A stretch of DNA of 64,000 nucleotides from CAXMRP01 sp965216515 (GTDB lineage: Bacteria > Pseudomonadota > Alphaproteobacteria > Rhizobiales > Afifellaceae): the NCBI GenBank assembly GCA_965216515.1, contig OZ244173.1:62001-126000 (forward strand), in the 5' to 3' direction. Below the pieces are notes generated by a model. It ran no database searches and had not been told where the DNA came from. It saw only the letters and a program-made list of their open reading frames with translations. Of the stretch, positions 41,977-50,985 are shown in pieces (the stretch's first letter is position 1; each line of letters begins with the position of its first letter). A program made the translations under genes and the position numbers.

Positions 41977-44744
41977 TCCGATGCTGCCGGCACAAAATCG
42001 CGAATCCGCGCGGCGCAGAACTTGAACTCCGGGATCTTGCCGAACGGATCGAGTTGCGGATTGGTCAGCACGTTGGCCGGCGCCTCCACGAAGCAGAAGG
42101 GGATGAACACCATGCCCGGCGGCACGTCGCGGTCGGCCCGCAACGCCAGGGTGATCGCCCCGCGCCGGGTCTCCACCGTCGCCATCTCGCCCGCCGCATA
42201 ACCCAGCCGCGCAATCTCGTGCGGATGGAGCGAGGCCACCGGCTCCGGTTCGATGGCGTTGAGGGTGGCTGCCCGGCGGGTCATGGCGCCGGTGTGCCAG
42301 TGCTCCAGCATCCGGCCGGTGGTCAGCACCATCGGATAGTCGTCGTCGGGCAGTTCGTCGGGCGGCAGCAGGTCGGCGGGCACGATCCGGGCCCGGCCGT
42401 CGGCGGTGGGAAACCGCTCGCCGAACAGCACCGCATTGCCGGGCCGGTCCGGCGCGTCGGCGGGATAGGTCACCGAATCCTCCCGCTCCACCCGGTCCCA
42501 GGAAATGTTGGTCAGCGACGGCATCAGGTCGGCCATCTCGCCATAGACATCGGCGACGCTGGCATAGTTCCAGTCCAGCCCGATGCCTTGCGCCATGGCG
42601 ACGATCAGCTCCCAGTCCTGCCGCGCTTCGCCGGGCAGCGGCAGCACCGGCCGTCCCATCTGCACCTGCCGGTTGGTGTTGGTGGTGGTGCCGCATTTTT
42701 CCGCATGCGCGGAGGCCGGCAGGACCACGTCGGCATGCCAGGCCGTCTCCGTCAGAAAGATGTCCTGGACCACCAGATGCTCCAGTTTGGCGAGCGCGGC
42801 GCGGGCATGGTGCTGGTCGGGGTCCGACATCGCCGGATTTTCGCCCATGATGTACATGCCCTTGATACCGCCGTCGTGGATGGCGTTGATGATCTCCACG
42901 ACCGTGAGGCCGCGTGCCGGGTCCAGCGGCCGGCCCCAGGCGTCCTCGAAGCGCTTGCGCACGTCCGGGTCGTCGACGGCCTGGTAGTCGGGATAGACCA
43001 TCGGGATCAGCCCGGCATCCGACGCCCCTTGCACATTGTTCTGGCCGCGCAGCGGATGCAGGCCGGTGCCCGGCCGCCCCACATGGCCGGTCGTCAGCGC
43101 CAGCGCGATCAGGCAGCGGGCATTGTCGGTGCCGTGCACATGCTGGGAAATGCCCATGCCCCAGAAGATGATCGACCGCTCCGCCTTGGCATAGGTCCGC
43201 GCCACGGTGCGGATGGTGGCCGCGTCGATGCCGCAGACCTCCGCCATCGCCTCGGGCGGGAAGTCGGCGACCTTTTCCTTCAGCGCCGCAAAGCCGTCGG
43301 CATGGGCCTGGATATATTGCTCGTCGTGCAGGTTTTCGGTGACGATGACGTGGAGCATGGCGTTCAGCAGCGCCACGTCGGTGCCCGGCTTGAATTTCAG
43401 ATTGTGGGTGGCGTGCCGCGACAGGCCCTGGCCGCGCGGATCCATGACGATGAGGGCCGCGCCGCGCTTGGCCGCCTGCTTGAGATAGGTGGCGGCGACC
43501 GGGTGGTTCTGCGCCGGACGCGCGCCGATGACGATGATGCAGTCGGCGTCCCCGGCAGCCGTGAACGGCGCCGTGACCGCGCCCGATCCGACCCCCTCCA
43601 TCAGCGCCGCCACCGAGGAGGCGTGGCACAGCCGCGTGCAATGATCGACATTGTTGGTGCCGAAGCCCTGACGGATGAATTTCTGGAACAGATAGGCTTC
43701 CTCGTTGGTGCCCTTGGCGGAGCCGAAGCCGGCGATCGCCGGTCCGCCGTCCCGGTCGAGAATGGTCTTCAGCCCGCCGGCGGCGCGCGACAGCGCCTCC
43801 TCCCAGGTCGCCTCGCGGAAGTGGGTGAGCGGATCGCCGGCGTCGATGACGATATCGCCGCGTTTTGGCGCGTCGTCGCGGCGGATCAGCGGCCTGGTCA
43901 GCCGGTGCGGGTGGCGCACATAATCGTAGCCGAACCGGCCCTTCACGCACAGCCGTTTCTCGTTGGCCGGCCCCGCCCGTCCGTCGACCTGGACGATTTC
44001 ATCGTCCCTGACCGCCACCCGGGTCAGGCAGCCGACACCGCAATAGGGACAGACCGTGTCGACCGTGCGGTCCGGCCAGACGGCGCGCGCGGCCGCGCCG
44101 GCATCCATCAGCGATTTCTCGTAGAGCGCGCCGGTCGGGCACGCCTGCACACATTCGCCGCAGGCCACGCAGGTGGAATCGCCCATCGGATCGGCAAGGT
44201 CGAACACCGGCTTGGTACCCATGCCGCGCGCGGCCATGCCGATCACGTCGTTGACCTGCACTTCCCGGCAGGCCCGCACACACAGATTGCACTGGATGCA
44301 GGCATCCAGATTGACCGCGATGGCCGCATGGGACCGGTCAGATGCGATCGCCTCCCGTTTCGGCAGCCGGCCGTCGGCCGCCACGCCCATTTTTTCCGCC
44401 CAGGCCCAGAAAGCCGAATCGGGATCCGGATGGGCCTCGCGCGGCGGCTGGTCGGCGGCCAGCAGTTCAAATACCATCTGCCGGGATTTGACTGCCCGCT
44501 CGGTATCGGTGCGCACAACCATGCCGTCGGCCGGCTTGCGCACGCACGCGGCGGCCAGCGCATTTTCGCCTTCCACATCGACGACGCACGCCCGGCAATT
44601 GCCGTCGGAGCGATAGCCCGGCTCGTCGAGATGACACAGATGGGGGATGCGGTTGCCCTGGCGGTTGGCGACCTGCCAGATGGTCTCGCCGTCGCGGGCC
44701 TCCACGTCCGCGCCGTCGAGGGTGAAACGAATGGTCTTGCTCAT
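41973..44744 (-). CDS. fdsA: NAD-type formate dehydrogenase, alpha subunit
   Basis: The start at 44744 (MSKTIRFTLDG) has GGGAG upstream. The 923-residue molybdo- or tungsto-enzyme has an N-terminal [2Fe-2S] domain (Cys37, Cys50, Cys53, Cys67), two [4Fe-4S] sites (CIQCNLCVRAC, CVACGECVQACP), then the CPYCGVGC cluster and the large MGD-binding domains. The active-site residue is Cys in RLCHASSV; there is no selenocysteine. It oxidises formate to CO2 and passes electrons to the FMN subunit. It overlaps lysE by four bases, so it would be translated in the order fdsB-lysE-fdsA. FdsC and FdsD are not downstream. Confidence 0.95.
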   Translation of the reverse strand: MSKTIRFTLDGADVEARDGETIWQVANRQGNRIPHLCHLDEPGYRSDGNCRACVVDVEGENALAAACVRKPADGMVVRTDTERAVKSRQMVFELLAADQPPREAHPDPDSAFWAWAEKMGVAADGRLPKREAIASDRSHAAIAVNLDACIQCNLCVRACREVQVNDVIGMAARGMGTKPVFDLADPMGDSTCVACGECVQACPTGALYEKSLMDAGAAARAVWPDRTVDTVCPYCGVGCLTRVAVRDDEIVQVDGRAGPANEKRLCVKGRFGYDYVRHPHRLTRPLIRRDDAPKRGDIVIDAGDPLTHFREATWEEALSRAAGGLKTILDRDGGPAIAGFGSAKGTNEEAYLFQKFIRQGFGTNNVDHCTRLCHASSVAALMEGVGSGAVTAPFTAAGDADCIIVIGARPAQNHPVAATYLKQAAKRGAALIVMDPRGQGLSRHATHNLKFKPGTDVALLNAMLHVIVTENLHDEQYIQAHADGFAALKEKVADFPPEAMAEVCGIDAATIRTVARTYAKAERSIIFWGMGISQHVHGTDNARCLIALALTTGHVGRPGTGLHPLRGQNNVQGASDAGLIPMVYPDYQAVDDPDVRKRFEDAWGRPLDPARGLTVVEIINAIHDGGIKGMYIMGENPAMSDPDQHHARAALAKLEHLVVQDIFLTETAWHADVVLPASAHAEKCGTTTNTNRQVQMGRPVLPLPGEARQDWELIVAMAQGIGLDWNYASVADVYGEMADLMPSLTNISWDRVEREDSVTYPADAPDRPGNAVLFGERFPTADGRARIVPADLLPPDELPDDDYPMVLTTGRMLEHWHTGAMTRRAATLNAIEPEPVASLHPHEIARLGYAAGEMATVETRRGAITLALRADRDVPPGMVFIPFCFVEAPANVLTNPQLDPFGKIPEFKFCAARIRDFVPAASD

Positions 44745-45397
44745 GCCTTGCTCCCATGGCGGACGACACTGGCCAGCAGGCCGATGCCCAGTGCTGCGAA
44801 CAACGAGCCGAGCAGGCCGTCCGCCAGCCGTTTGATGCGCTGGTAGACGGTCACGATTCCGCGGGTCGAAAACAGGACCGCCCACGACAGGTGGCCAATG
44901 AAGGACAGGATGCCGATGCCCGCCACCGTCGCCACCGCCACCCACAGCGGCATGTCCGGCCGCACGACCAGCGACATGACCGACAGCCAGAAGAGCACCG
45001 CCTTGGGATTGGTCATCTGGATGCCCAGTCCCTGGGCGAACAGGCGCCCGGCCCGCGCCCGCACCGCCCGCTCCTCCACCGCGATCCGGCCGCCCTGCCG
45101 GGCCGCCTTCAGATATCCCCACCCCAGCCACAGCAGGTAGCAGCCGCCGACGATCCGCAGCACGGTGCCGAACCAGGCGAAACCGGCCAGCAGCGCCGTC
45201 AGTCCGAACACGCCCATCGTCGCCCAGATGACGGAGCCGGTGGCGATCCCGCAGGCCATGGAGACGCCGGCGAGGCGCGACGTGCCCATCGACGTGCCGA
45301 TGATCGCGATCACGTTCGGCCCGGGGCTGAGCAGGCCAAGCACAAAGGCGAGGTAGGCGGCGGCCAGATAGGGCGCGTATTCCGGAACCGAGGCCAT
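44741..45397 (-). CDS. LysE/RhtB-family exporter inside formate dehydrogenase operon
   Basis: A 218-residue membrane protein with six likely helices. The family start is clear (LAAAYLAFVLGLLSPGPNVIAIIGTSM), and the segment NPKAVLFWLSVMS is typical. Members export amino acids. It begins exactly after the stop of fdsB (TAG 45398-45400, ATG ends at 45397) and its own TGA overlaps the fdsA start, so it is placed tightly between two subunits of one enzyme. The substrate is unknown. A link with glycine or serine export during C1 metabolism is only speculation. Confidence 0.9.
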   Translation of the reverse strand: MASVPEYAPYLAAAYLAFVLGLLSPGPNVIAIIGTSMGTSRLAGVSMACGIATGSVIWATMGVFGLTALLAGFAWFGTVLRIVGGCYLLWLGWGYLKAARQGGRIAVEERAVRARAGRLFAQGLGIQMTNPKAVLFWLSVMSLVVRPDMPLWVAVATVAGIGILSFIGHLSWAVLFSTRGIVTVYQRIKRLADGLLGSLFAALGIGLLASVVRHGSKA

Positions 45398-47071
45398 CTA
45401 CAGATCCTCCCGGAACCAGGTCAGCAGGTGGTTGACCGGATTGGGGGCGGCAAATCCCAGCCCGCAGATGGAGGCGTTGCGCATCACCCCTTCCAGGTCG
45501 CGGATCGCCGCCTCGTCCAGCGTGTCGCGCTCCAGCAGCTGCACCATCTTTTCCGTTCCCGCCCGGCACGGCGTGCACTGGCCGCAGCTCTCGTGGGCAA
45601 AGAAACGCATCAGGTTGAGAGTGGCGGCCTTCACATTGTCCTTGTCCGACAGCACGATCACCGCATGTGAGCCGATAAAGCCGCGGTCCGGCTCGAAGGT
45701 GCCGAAATCCAGCGGCCGGTCGGCCATGGCGGCGGGGAAAATGCCGCCCGAGGCGCCGCCGGGCAGAAACGCCTTCAGTTCGTGGCCCGGCGCCATGCCG
45801 CCGCAATGGTTTTCGATCAGGTCGGCCAGGCTGATCCCGGCGGCCGCCACCTTGACACCGGGTTTCGCCACCCGCCCGGAGACCGAATAGGAGCGCAGGC
45901 CCTTGGCGCCGTTGACCCCCTGGCCGGCGAACCAGTCGGCGCCCTTCTCCACCACGTCGCGCACCCACCAAAGGGTCTCCACATTGTGGTTCAGCGTCGG
46001 CCGGCCGAACAACCCCGCTTCGGCAATGTAGGGCGGCCGGTGACGGGGCAGGCCGCGTTTGCCCTCAATCGATTCCAGCATTGCCGACTCTTCGCCGCAG
46101 ATATAGGCGCCGGCCCCCCGCCGCAGTTCGATGAAGCCGGGCGCGACCAGCCCGGCCTTCTCCAGCGCCGTGATCTCGCCGGCCAGCAGCGCCAGCACCG
46201 CCGGATATTCGTCGCGCATGTAGATGTACAGCCGCTCCGCCTCCACCGCCCAAGCGCCGATCAGCGCGCCTTCCAGCATCCGGTGTGGATCGGTTTCCAG
46301 ATAATGCCGGTCTTTGAACGTCCCTGGCTCGCCCTCGTCGCCGTTGATCGTCATCAGACGCGGGCCGGGATAGGAACGCACGATTGACCATTTGCGCCCG
46401 GCTGGAAAGCCGGCGCCTCCCATTCCGCGCAGGTCCGCCGCCGACAGGATGCCGGCGATTTCCTCCGCCGTGTGCGCCCCGTTGCGGCATTCCGACAGCA
46501 ACTGATAGCCGCCGCCGGTCCGGTAGCCCTCAAGGTCGGTATGGGCAGGCAGGTCCGGCGCCAGATCGCCGCCGGCCACGATCTCCGAAATCGCCTTTGC
46601 ATTCGCCTGGCCGACCGCCTTGCGGCCCGCCTGGGCCGCCGGCGCCTGGGCGCATCGGCCCATGCATGGCGCGCGCACCACCCGCACGGCTTGCCGGTCC
46701 GTCCCGGCCTGAAGGGCGGCGATCAGGTCTTCCGCGCCGGCCAGCATGCAGGACAATGAATCGCACACCCGCACCGTCACCGGCGCCGGCGGCGTCTCGC
46801 CCTCCTTCACGACGTCGAAATGATGGTAGAAGGTGGCGACCTCATAGACCTCCGCCTGGGATATCTGCATCAGGTGGGCCAGCGCCCGCATGTGGCCGGC
46901 GCCAAGATGTCCGTGGGCATCCTGTATCCGGTGCAGATACTCGATCAGGAGATCCCGGCGTACCTCGCCGGAACCGAGTATCGCCTGAACATCGGCAAGT
47001 GCGGCCTCGTCGACCTGGCGGCCCTTCGGGGCGGCGAACCTACGTTTCGTCCCGGCGCTTTTGGCGTTCAT
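45398..47071 (-). CDS. fdsB: NAD-type formate dehydrogenase, fused gamma-beta subunit
   Basis: The ATG at 47071 follows AGGATGG. The 557-residue protein joins a NuoE/FdsG-like domain (about 1-165, [2Fe-2S] cysteines in VRVCDSLSCM and RAPCMGRCAQAP) to a NuoF/FdsB-like domain (about 185-557). The latter has the FMN/NADH motif GMGGAGFPAGRKW, NGDEGEPGTFKDR and the [4Fe-4S] motif ESCGQCTPCRAGT with a distant Cys in ASICGLGF. It transfers electrons from the alpha subunit to NAD+. Gamma and beta are separate genes in many other organisms. It is the first gene of the operon. Confidence 0.94.
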   Translation of the reverse strand: MNAKSAGTKRRFAAPKGRQVDEAALADVQAILGSGEVRRDLLIEYLHRIQDAHGHLGAGHMRALAHLMQISQAEVYEVATFYHHFDVVKEGETPPAPVTVRVCDSLSCMLAGAEDLIAALQAGTDRQAVRVVRAPCMGRCAQAPAAQAGRKAVGQANAKAISEIVAGGDLAPDLPAHTDLEGYRTGGGYQLLSECRNGAHTAEEIAGILSAADLRGMGGAGFPAGRKWSIVRSYPGPRLMTINGDEGEPGTFKDRHYLETDPHRMLEGALIGAWAVEAERLYIYMRDEYPAVLALLAGEITALEKAGLVAPGFIELRRGAGAYICGEESAMLESIEGKRGLPRHRPPYIAEAGLFGRPTLNHNVETLWWVRDVVEKGADWFAGQGVNGAKGLRSYSVSGRVAKPGVKVAAAGISLADLIENHCGGMAPGHELKAFLPGGASGGIFPAAMADRPLDFGTFEPDRGFIGSHAVIVLSDKDNVKAATLNLMRFFAHESCGQCTPCRAGTEKMVQLLERDTLDEAAIRDLEGVMRNASICGLGFAAPNPVNHLLTWFREDL

Positions 47072-47369
47072 CAATCCATCCTGCTGTCACCGCCGCGCGG
47101 TGCGGACCCGTTGTCGGCGGCCCCGAACGTGCCATATTGCGCGCCGGTCTAAAATAGCCGGAAGCGAAACTGGACCGGACCGATCGCCGCAATCGGTCCG
47201 TCCCGGCCGGTGGTGCGTCGCAAATGGAACGTTCTGCCGCCGCCGGCGGCGATAACACGGACCGGTCGCGTGCCGCAAACCGGACCGGCGGTTGACCGCG
47301 GCCGAACAATTTCGACACTGGCGGTGCTGTAGGCGGCGCCGCAGTGGCAGGGCAACGCAGGAGGATCAA
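47072..47369. promoter_or_regulatory. Divergent promoter region between fdsB and the dehydrogenase gene
   Basis: This 298-base gap separates two divergent transcription units and so should hold both promoters. It has a perfect 9-bp inverted repeat CGGACCGAT (47176-47184) / ATCGGTCCG (47192-47200) with a 7-base spacer, a possible operator. No clear -35/-10 pair stands out, and no RNA gene was seen. Confidence 0.4.
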
Positions 47370-49880
47370 ATGAGGGACAGGGCACGCGCGGTTGTTGTCG
47401 GGGGCGGGGTTGTCGGCGTGGCCACGCTATACCACCTGGCCAGGAAGGGCTGGTCCGATGTCGTCCTGATCGAACGCAAGGAGCTGACGTCCGGCTCCAC
47501 CTGGCACGCCGCCGGCCTTCTGCCGCTCTTCAACATGAGCTATTCGGTCGGCCAGATTCACAAATACGCCGTCCGTTTTTACCAGGAACTGGCCGAGGAA
47601 ACCGGTATGGACACCGGTTTTGTCCAGTGTTCCAACATTCGGCTCGCCCGTACCAGGGATCGCTGGGACGAGTATATGTACTATGCCGGCGTTGCCGAGA
47701 CGATCGGGGTGAAGGTTGAGACCCTGACCCCGGAGCAGGTGAAGGAGATCTGGCCGCTGTGCGAGACCGACGGGTTGCTCGGCGCCATCCAGCATCCCGA
47801 GGACGGCTACATCCAGCCCGCCGACCTGACCCAGGCGCTGGCCACCGGCGCGCGCAGCCGCGGCGCCGAAATCGTCCGCAACACAACCGTCACCGGGCTG
47901 AAGCAGCAGGCCGACGACAGTTGGGTGGTGGAGACGGACAAAGGCGCCATCGCCTGCGAGCACGTTATTTCCGCCACCGGCAACTTTGCCCGCAAGACCG
48001 GAGAAATGGTCGGCCTCGACATTCCGGTCATCCCCGTCGAGCATCAATATATCGTCACCGAGGCTCATCCCGCCATCAAGGCCCGCCAAGATGAGGGCCT
48101 GCCGGAAATGGGTGTGCTGCGGGAAAGCGATTCCTCCTGGTACATGCGCGAAGAAGCCGGCGGGCTGTTGCTCGGCCCCTACGAAAAGGGGGCGCCGGCC
48201 TGCTATGCCGACGGGCCCGATGCCGAATCCGAATACGAACTGTTCCAGGAGGATATCGACCGGCTGATGCCGCACATCGAGACCGCCATCGCCCGCGTGC
48301 CGGCCTTCGGCGAGGTCGGCATCAAGAAGGTCTACAACGGCGCCATCGCCTATACGCCCGACGGTTCGCCGATCGTCGGCCCGGCCTGGGACCTGAAGAA
48401 TTTCTGGCTCAACGAGGGCCATTCCTTCGGCGTCACGGCGGCCGGCGGCGCCGGCTGGCAGCTTGCCGAGTGGATCGTCGACGGCGAGCCGACCATCGAC
48501 ATGATGGGTGTCGATCCGCGCCGCTTCGGCCCCTATGCCTCCAGCGGTTATCTGAAGGCGAAGAACGAGGAGGCCTACGCCAACGTCTTCACCCTCCACT
48601 ATCCCGACGAGGAGCGCGTCGCCGCCCGGCCGCTCAAGACCGCGCCCTGTTACGGCCGCATGGCGCGGCTCGGCGCCGTCTTCGGCTCCGTCTATGGCTG
48701 GGAGCGGCCCAACTGGTTCGCGCCGCTGGATTATGCCGTGCCCGCCGACGAACTGGACGTCGACGAGACGCTGACCGGCCACAACCATCCGCCTGCCGAT
48801 CATTCCGGCAATATTCGCGAGCGCTGGTCGTTCCGCCGGTCGAACTATTTCGATATCGTCGGCGAGGAAATTAAGGCCGTATCCGGCGGTGTCGGCATCC
48901 AGGACATGACGCCGTTCGCCAAATGCATCGTCAGCGGCCCCGGCGCCGAAGCCTGGCTGGATTCCATTCTCGCCAACCGCATTCCCAAAACGATCGGCCG
49001 GGTCAATCTGTGCCATTTGCTGACGCCCACCGGCGGTGTGCGGTCGGAATTCACCGTCTACAAGACCGGCGAGAATGCCTATTACCTGGTGTCCGCCGGC
49101 GCCTATGAGCGCCATGACCACGACGTGCTGGCGAAACTTCTGCCCGGCGACGGCAGCGTACGCATGGCACCGGCCACCGCCCAGTGGGGCGTGCTGGTGG
49201 TCGCCGGCCCGAAATCGCGCGACGTGCTGTCGAAGGTGACGGACACCGACCTGTCCAACGGGGCCTTCAAGTGGTTATCCGGCCGGCAGATCTCCATCGG
49301 TCCGGCGATGACCCACGCCCTGCGGCTCAATTTCGTCGGCGAACTGGGTTACGAGCTGCACCACCCCATCGAGCACCAGAACGTTATCTTCGACCGGGTC
49401 ATGGAGGCCGGTGCGGATTTCGGCATCCGCCCCTACGGCATCCGCGCCATGACGGCGATGGCGATCGAGAAATCCTACCGGCTGATCCCGCGCGAACTGT
49501 CGATCGAGTACACGGCCTGGGAATCGGGCCTGGATCGCTTCGTCCATCCCGACAAGGGCGCGTTCATCGGCCGCGACGCACTGGTGGCCCAGCGCCAGGC
49601 CGGGCTGAACTGGAATTTCGTCACCCTGGAGGTCCACGGCGTCACCGATTGCGATGCCCGCGGCAACGAGCCGATCTATGCCGGCGGCGCGCTGGTCGGC
49701 CGCGCCACCCATGGCGGCTATGGCTGGCGTTGCGGCAAGTCCCTGGCGCTCGCCATGGTCCGGCCCGATCACGCCGCCGAGGGCAGCGAACTGGAGATCG
49801 CCATCCTGGGCGACCGCCACAAGGCGACGGTGATCCCCGAAAGCCCGTTCGACCCGGCCAACGAACGGCTGCGGGCCTAG
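47370..49880 (+). CDS. Dimethylglycine/sarcosine dehydrogenase-like flavoprotein
   Basis: The ATG at 47370 has GGAGG five bases upstream. The 836-residue protein has an N-terminal FAD domain (VVVGGGVVGVATLYHLARKG) with GSTWHAAGLLPL, the site of covalent FAD-His attachment in this family. Then comes the DAO-type oxidoreductase domain (up to about 390), the FAO_M domain and a C-terminal GcvT-like folate-binding domain (about 440-830: FAKCIVSGPGAEAWLD, GELGYELHHPIEHQN). It demethylates dimethylglycine or sarcosine and passes the methyl group to tetrahydrofolate. Divergence from formate dehydrogenase suggests linked C1 oxidation. Confidence 0.9.
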   Translation: MRDRARAVVVGGGVVGVATLYHLARKGWSDVVLIERKELTSGSTWHAAGLLPLFNMSYSVGQIHKYAVRFYQELAEETGMDTGFVQCSNIRLARTRDRWDEYMYYAGVAETIGVKVETLTPEQVKEIWPLCETDGLLGAIQHPEDGYIQPADLTQALATGARSRGAEIVRNTTVTGLKQQADDSWVVETDKGAIACEHVISATGNFARKTGEMVGLDIPVIPVEHQYIVTEAHPAIKARQDEGLPEMGVLRESDSSWYMREEAGGLLLGPYEKGAPACYADGPDAESEYELFQEDIDRLMPHIETAIARVPAFGEVGIKKVYNGAIAYTPDGSPIVGPAWDLKNFWLNEGHSFGVTAAGGAGWQLAEWIVDGEPTIDMMGVDPRRFGPYASSGYLKAKNEEAYANVFTLHYPDEERVAARPLKTAPCYGRMARLGAVFGSVYGWERPNWFAPLDYAVPADELDVDETLTGHNHPPADHSGNIRERWSFRRSNYFDIVGEEIKAVSGGVGIQDMTPFAKCIVSGPGAEAWLDSILANRIPKTIGRVNLCHLLTPTGGVRSEFTVYKTGENAYYLVSAGAYERHDHDVLAKLLPGDGSVRMAPATAQWGVLVVAGPKSRDVLSKVTDTDLSNGAFKWLSGRQISIGPAMTHALRLNFVGELGYELHHPIEHQNVIFDRVMEAGADFGIRPYGIRAMTAMAIEKSYRLIPRELSIEYTAWESGLDRFVHPDKGAFIGRDALVAQRQAGLNWNFVTLEVHGVTDCDARGNEPIYAGGALVGRATHGGYGWRCGKSLALAMVRPDHAAEGSELEIAILGDRHKATVIPESPFDPANERLRA

Positions 49881-50051
49881 GGCCGGGAACAGATTTGGGT
49901 TCAACGGGTTGCGACCGGTCGGTGAATCGATCTGTCAACGCGCCGGCAGCCTCGTGGGTCGTTGCGCCGCCCGGCGGCGGGAACCGTCCTTGATCTGAGC
50001 GGCACGTCTGCTACCAGATTGCACGGATATGCGATGAACGGGGGGCGGGCG

Positions 50052-50975
50052 ATGAGGATTGCGATCATGGGCGCCGGCGCCATTGGCGGCTATGTCGGCG
50101 GCCGGTTGGCCCAGGGCGGCGAGGAGGTCCACCTGGTGGCCCGCGGCGCCCATCTGGCGGCGCTGCGCGAACATGGCCTGCGCATCGAAAGCCCCCACGG
50201 CGACACCCACCTGCCGGACATCCACGCCACCGACGATCCCGCCGACATCGGTCCGGCGGACATCATCGTCTTCGCCGTCAAGCTCGGCGACACCGATGCC
50301 GCCGCCGCCGCGCTCGCCCCCATGGTCGGGCCCGGCACCCGCATCGTCACCCTGCAAAACGGCATCGATTCCAAAGCCATGATCGCCCGCCACGTGCCGG
50401 CCGGGCAGATCGCGCCCGGTATCGCCTATCTGGGCGCGGAGATCGGCGCGCCGGGCGTCATCGCCAATCCCGGCGGGATGCACCGGCTGGTCGTCGACCG
50501 CATGGGCGACGATCCGGTCATGGCGGCGTTCTTTGCCGCCGGTGCCCGGTCGCCGGCGCTCGATGTGGATCCCGCCGACGACGCCGCGCACATCGTCTGG
50601 GACAAATTCGTGGCGCTTGCCGCCTTTTCCGGCGTCACCGCGCTGGCCCGCCGCCCCATCGGCGCCGTCTACGAACATCCCCAGACGCTCGCCTTCATGC
50701 GCAGCCTGATTGAGGAGAATCTCGCCGTCGCCCGCGCCAGCGGCCAGGAATTTCCGGCCGACCACGCCGACCGGGTCATCGCATTGTTCGGCGGCCAGCC
50801 CTACGATCAGAAATCCTCCATGCTGATGGACCTGGAGGCCGGCAAGCCCCTGGAACTGCCATGGCTGTCCGGGCGGGTGGTCGAACTGGGCAGGCAGTGG
50901 GGCATGGCGACCCCGGCCAACGACGCTGTCGTGGCGGCTCTGGCGCCCCATGTCGCCGGCGCACGGGCCGATTGA
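50052..50975 (+). CDS. Ketopantoate reductase family protein (PanE/ApbA)
   Basis: The start at 50052 (MRIAIMGAGAIGG) is preceded by GGGGGCGGGCG and begins right at the Rossmann motif. The 307-residue protein has GAGAIGGYVGGRLAQGGEEV, the middle DIIVFAVKLGDTDAA and QNGID, and the C-terminal ApbA domain with K/D residues (WDKFVALAAFSGVTAL; YDQKSSMLMDLEAG). It would reduce 2-dehydropantoate or another 2-keto acid with NADPH. Many genomes carry extra copies with other substrates, and this one lies in a C1/betaine region away from panBC. Confidence 0.88.
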   Translation: MRIAIMGAGAIGGYVGGRLAQGGEEVHLVARGAHLAALREHGLRIESPHGDTHLPDIHATDDPADIGPADIIVFAVKLGDTDAAAAALAPMVGPGTRIVTLQNGIDSKAMIARHVPAGQIAPGIAYLGAEIGAPGVIANPGGMHRLVVDRMGDDPVMAAFFAAGARSPALDVDPADDAAHIVWDKFVALAAFSGVTALARRPIGAVYEHPQTLAFMRSLIEENLAVARASGQEFPADHADRVIALFGGQPYDQKSSMLMDLEAGKPLELPWLSGRVVELGRQWGMATPANDAVVAALAPHVAGARAD

Positions 50976-50985
50976 TCGGCCATTG

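Noticed and set aside
43600..43680. Possible selenocysteine site in formate dehydrogenase
   Set aside because: The codon at the active-site position reads Cys in RLCHASS; no in-frame TGA is present, so no Sec insertion is needed.
40162..43950. A 1262-codon open frame on the - strand spanning the hydrolase-methyltransferase gene and part of fdsA
   Set aside because: It is a shadow caused by high GC. Its translation is rich in Arg, Gly, Pro and His without domains, while the genes in the other frames carry clear motifs.
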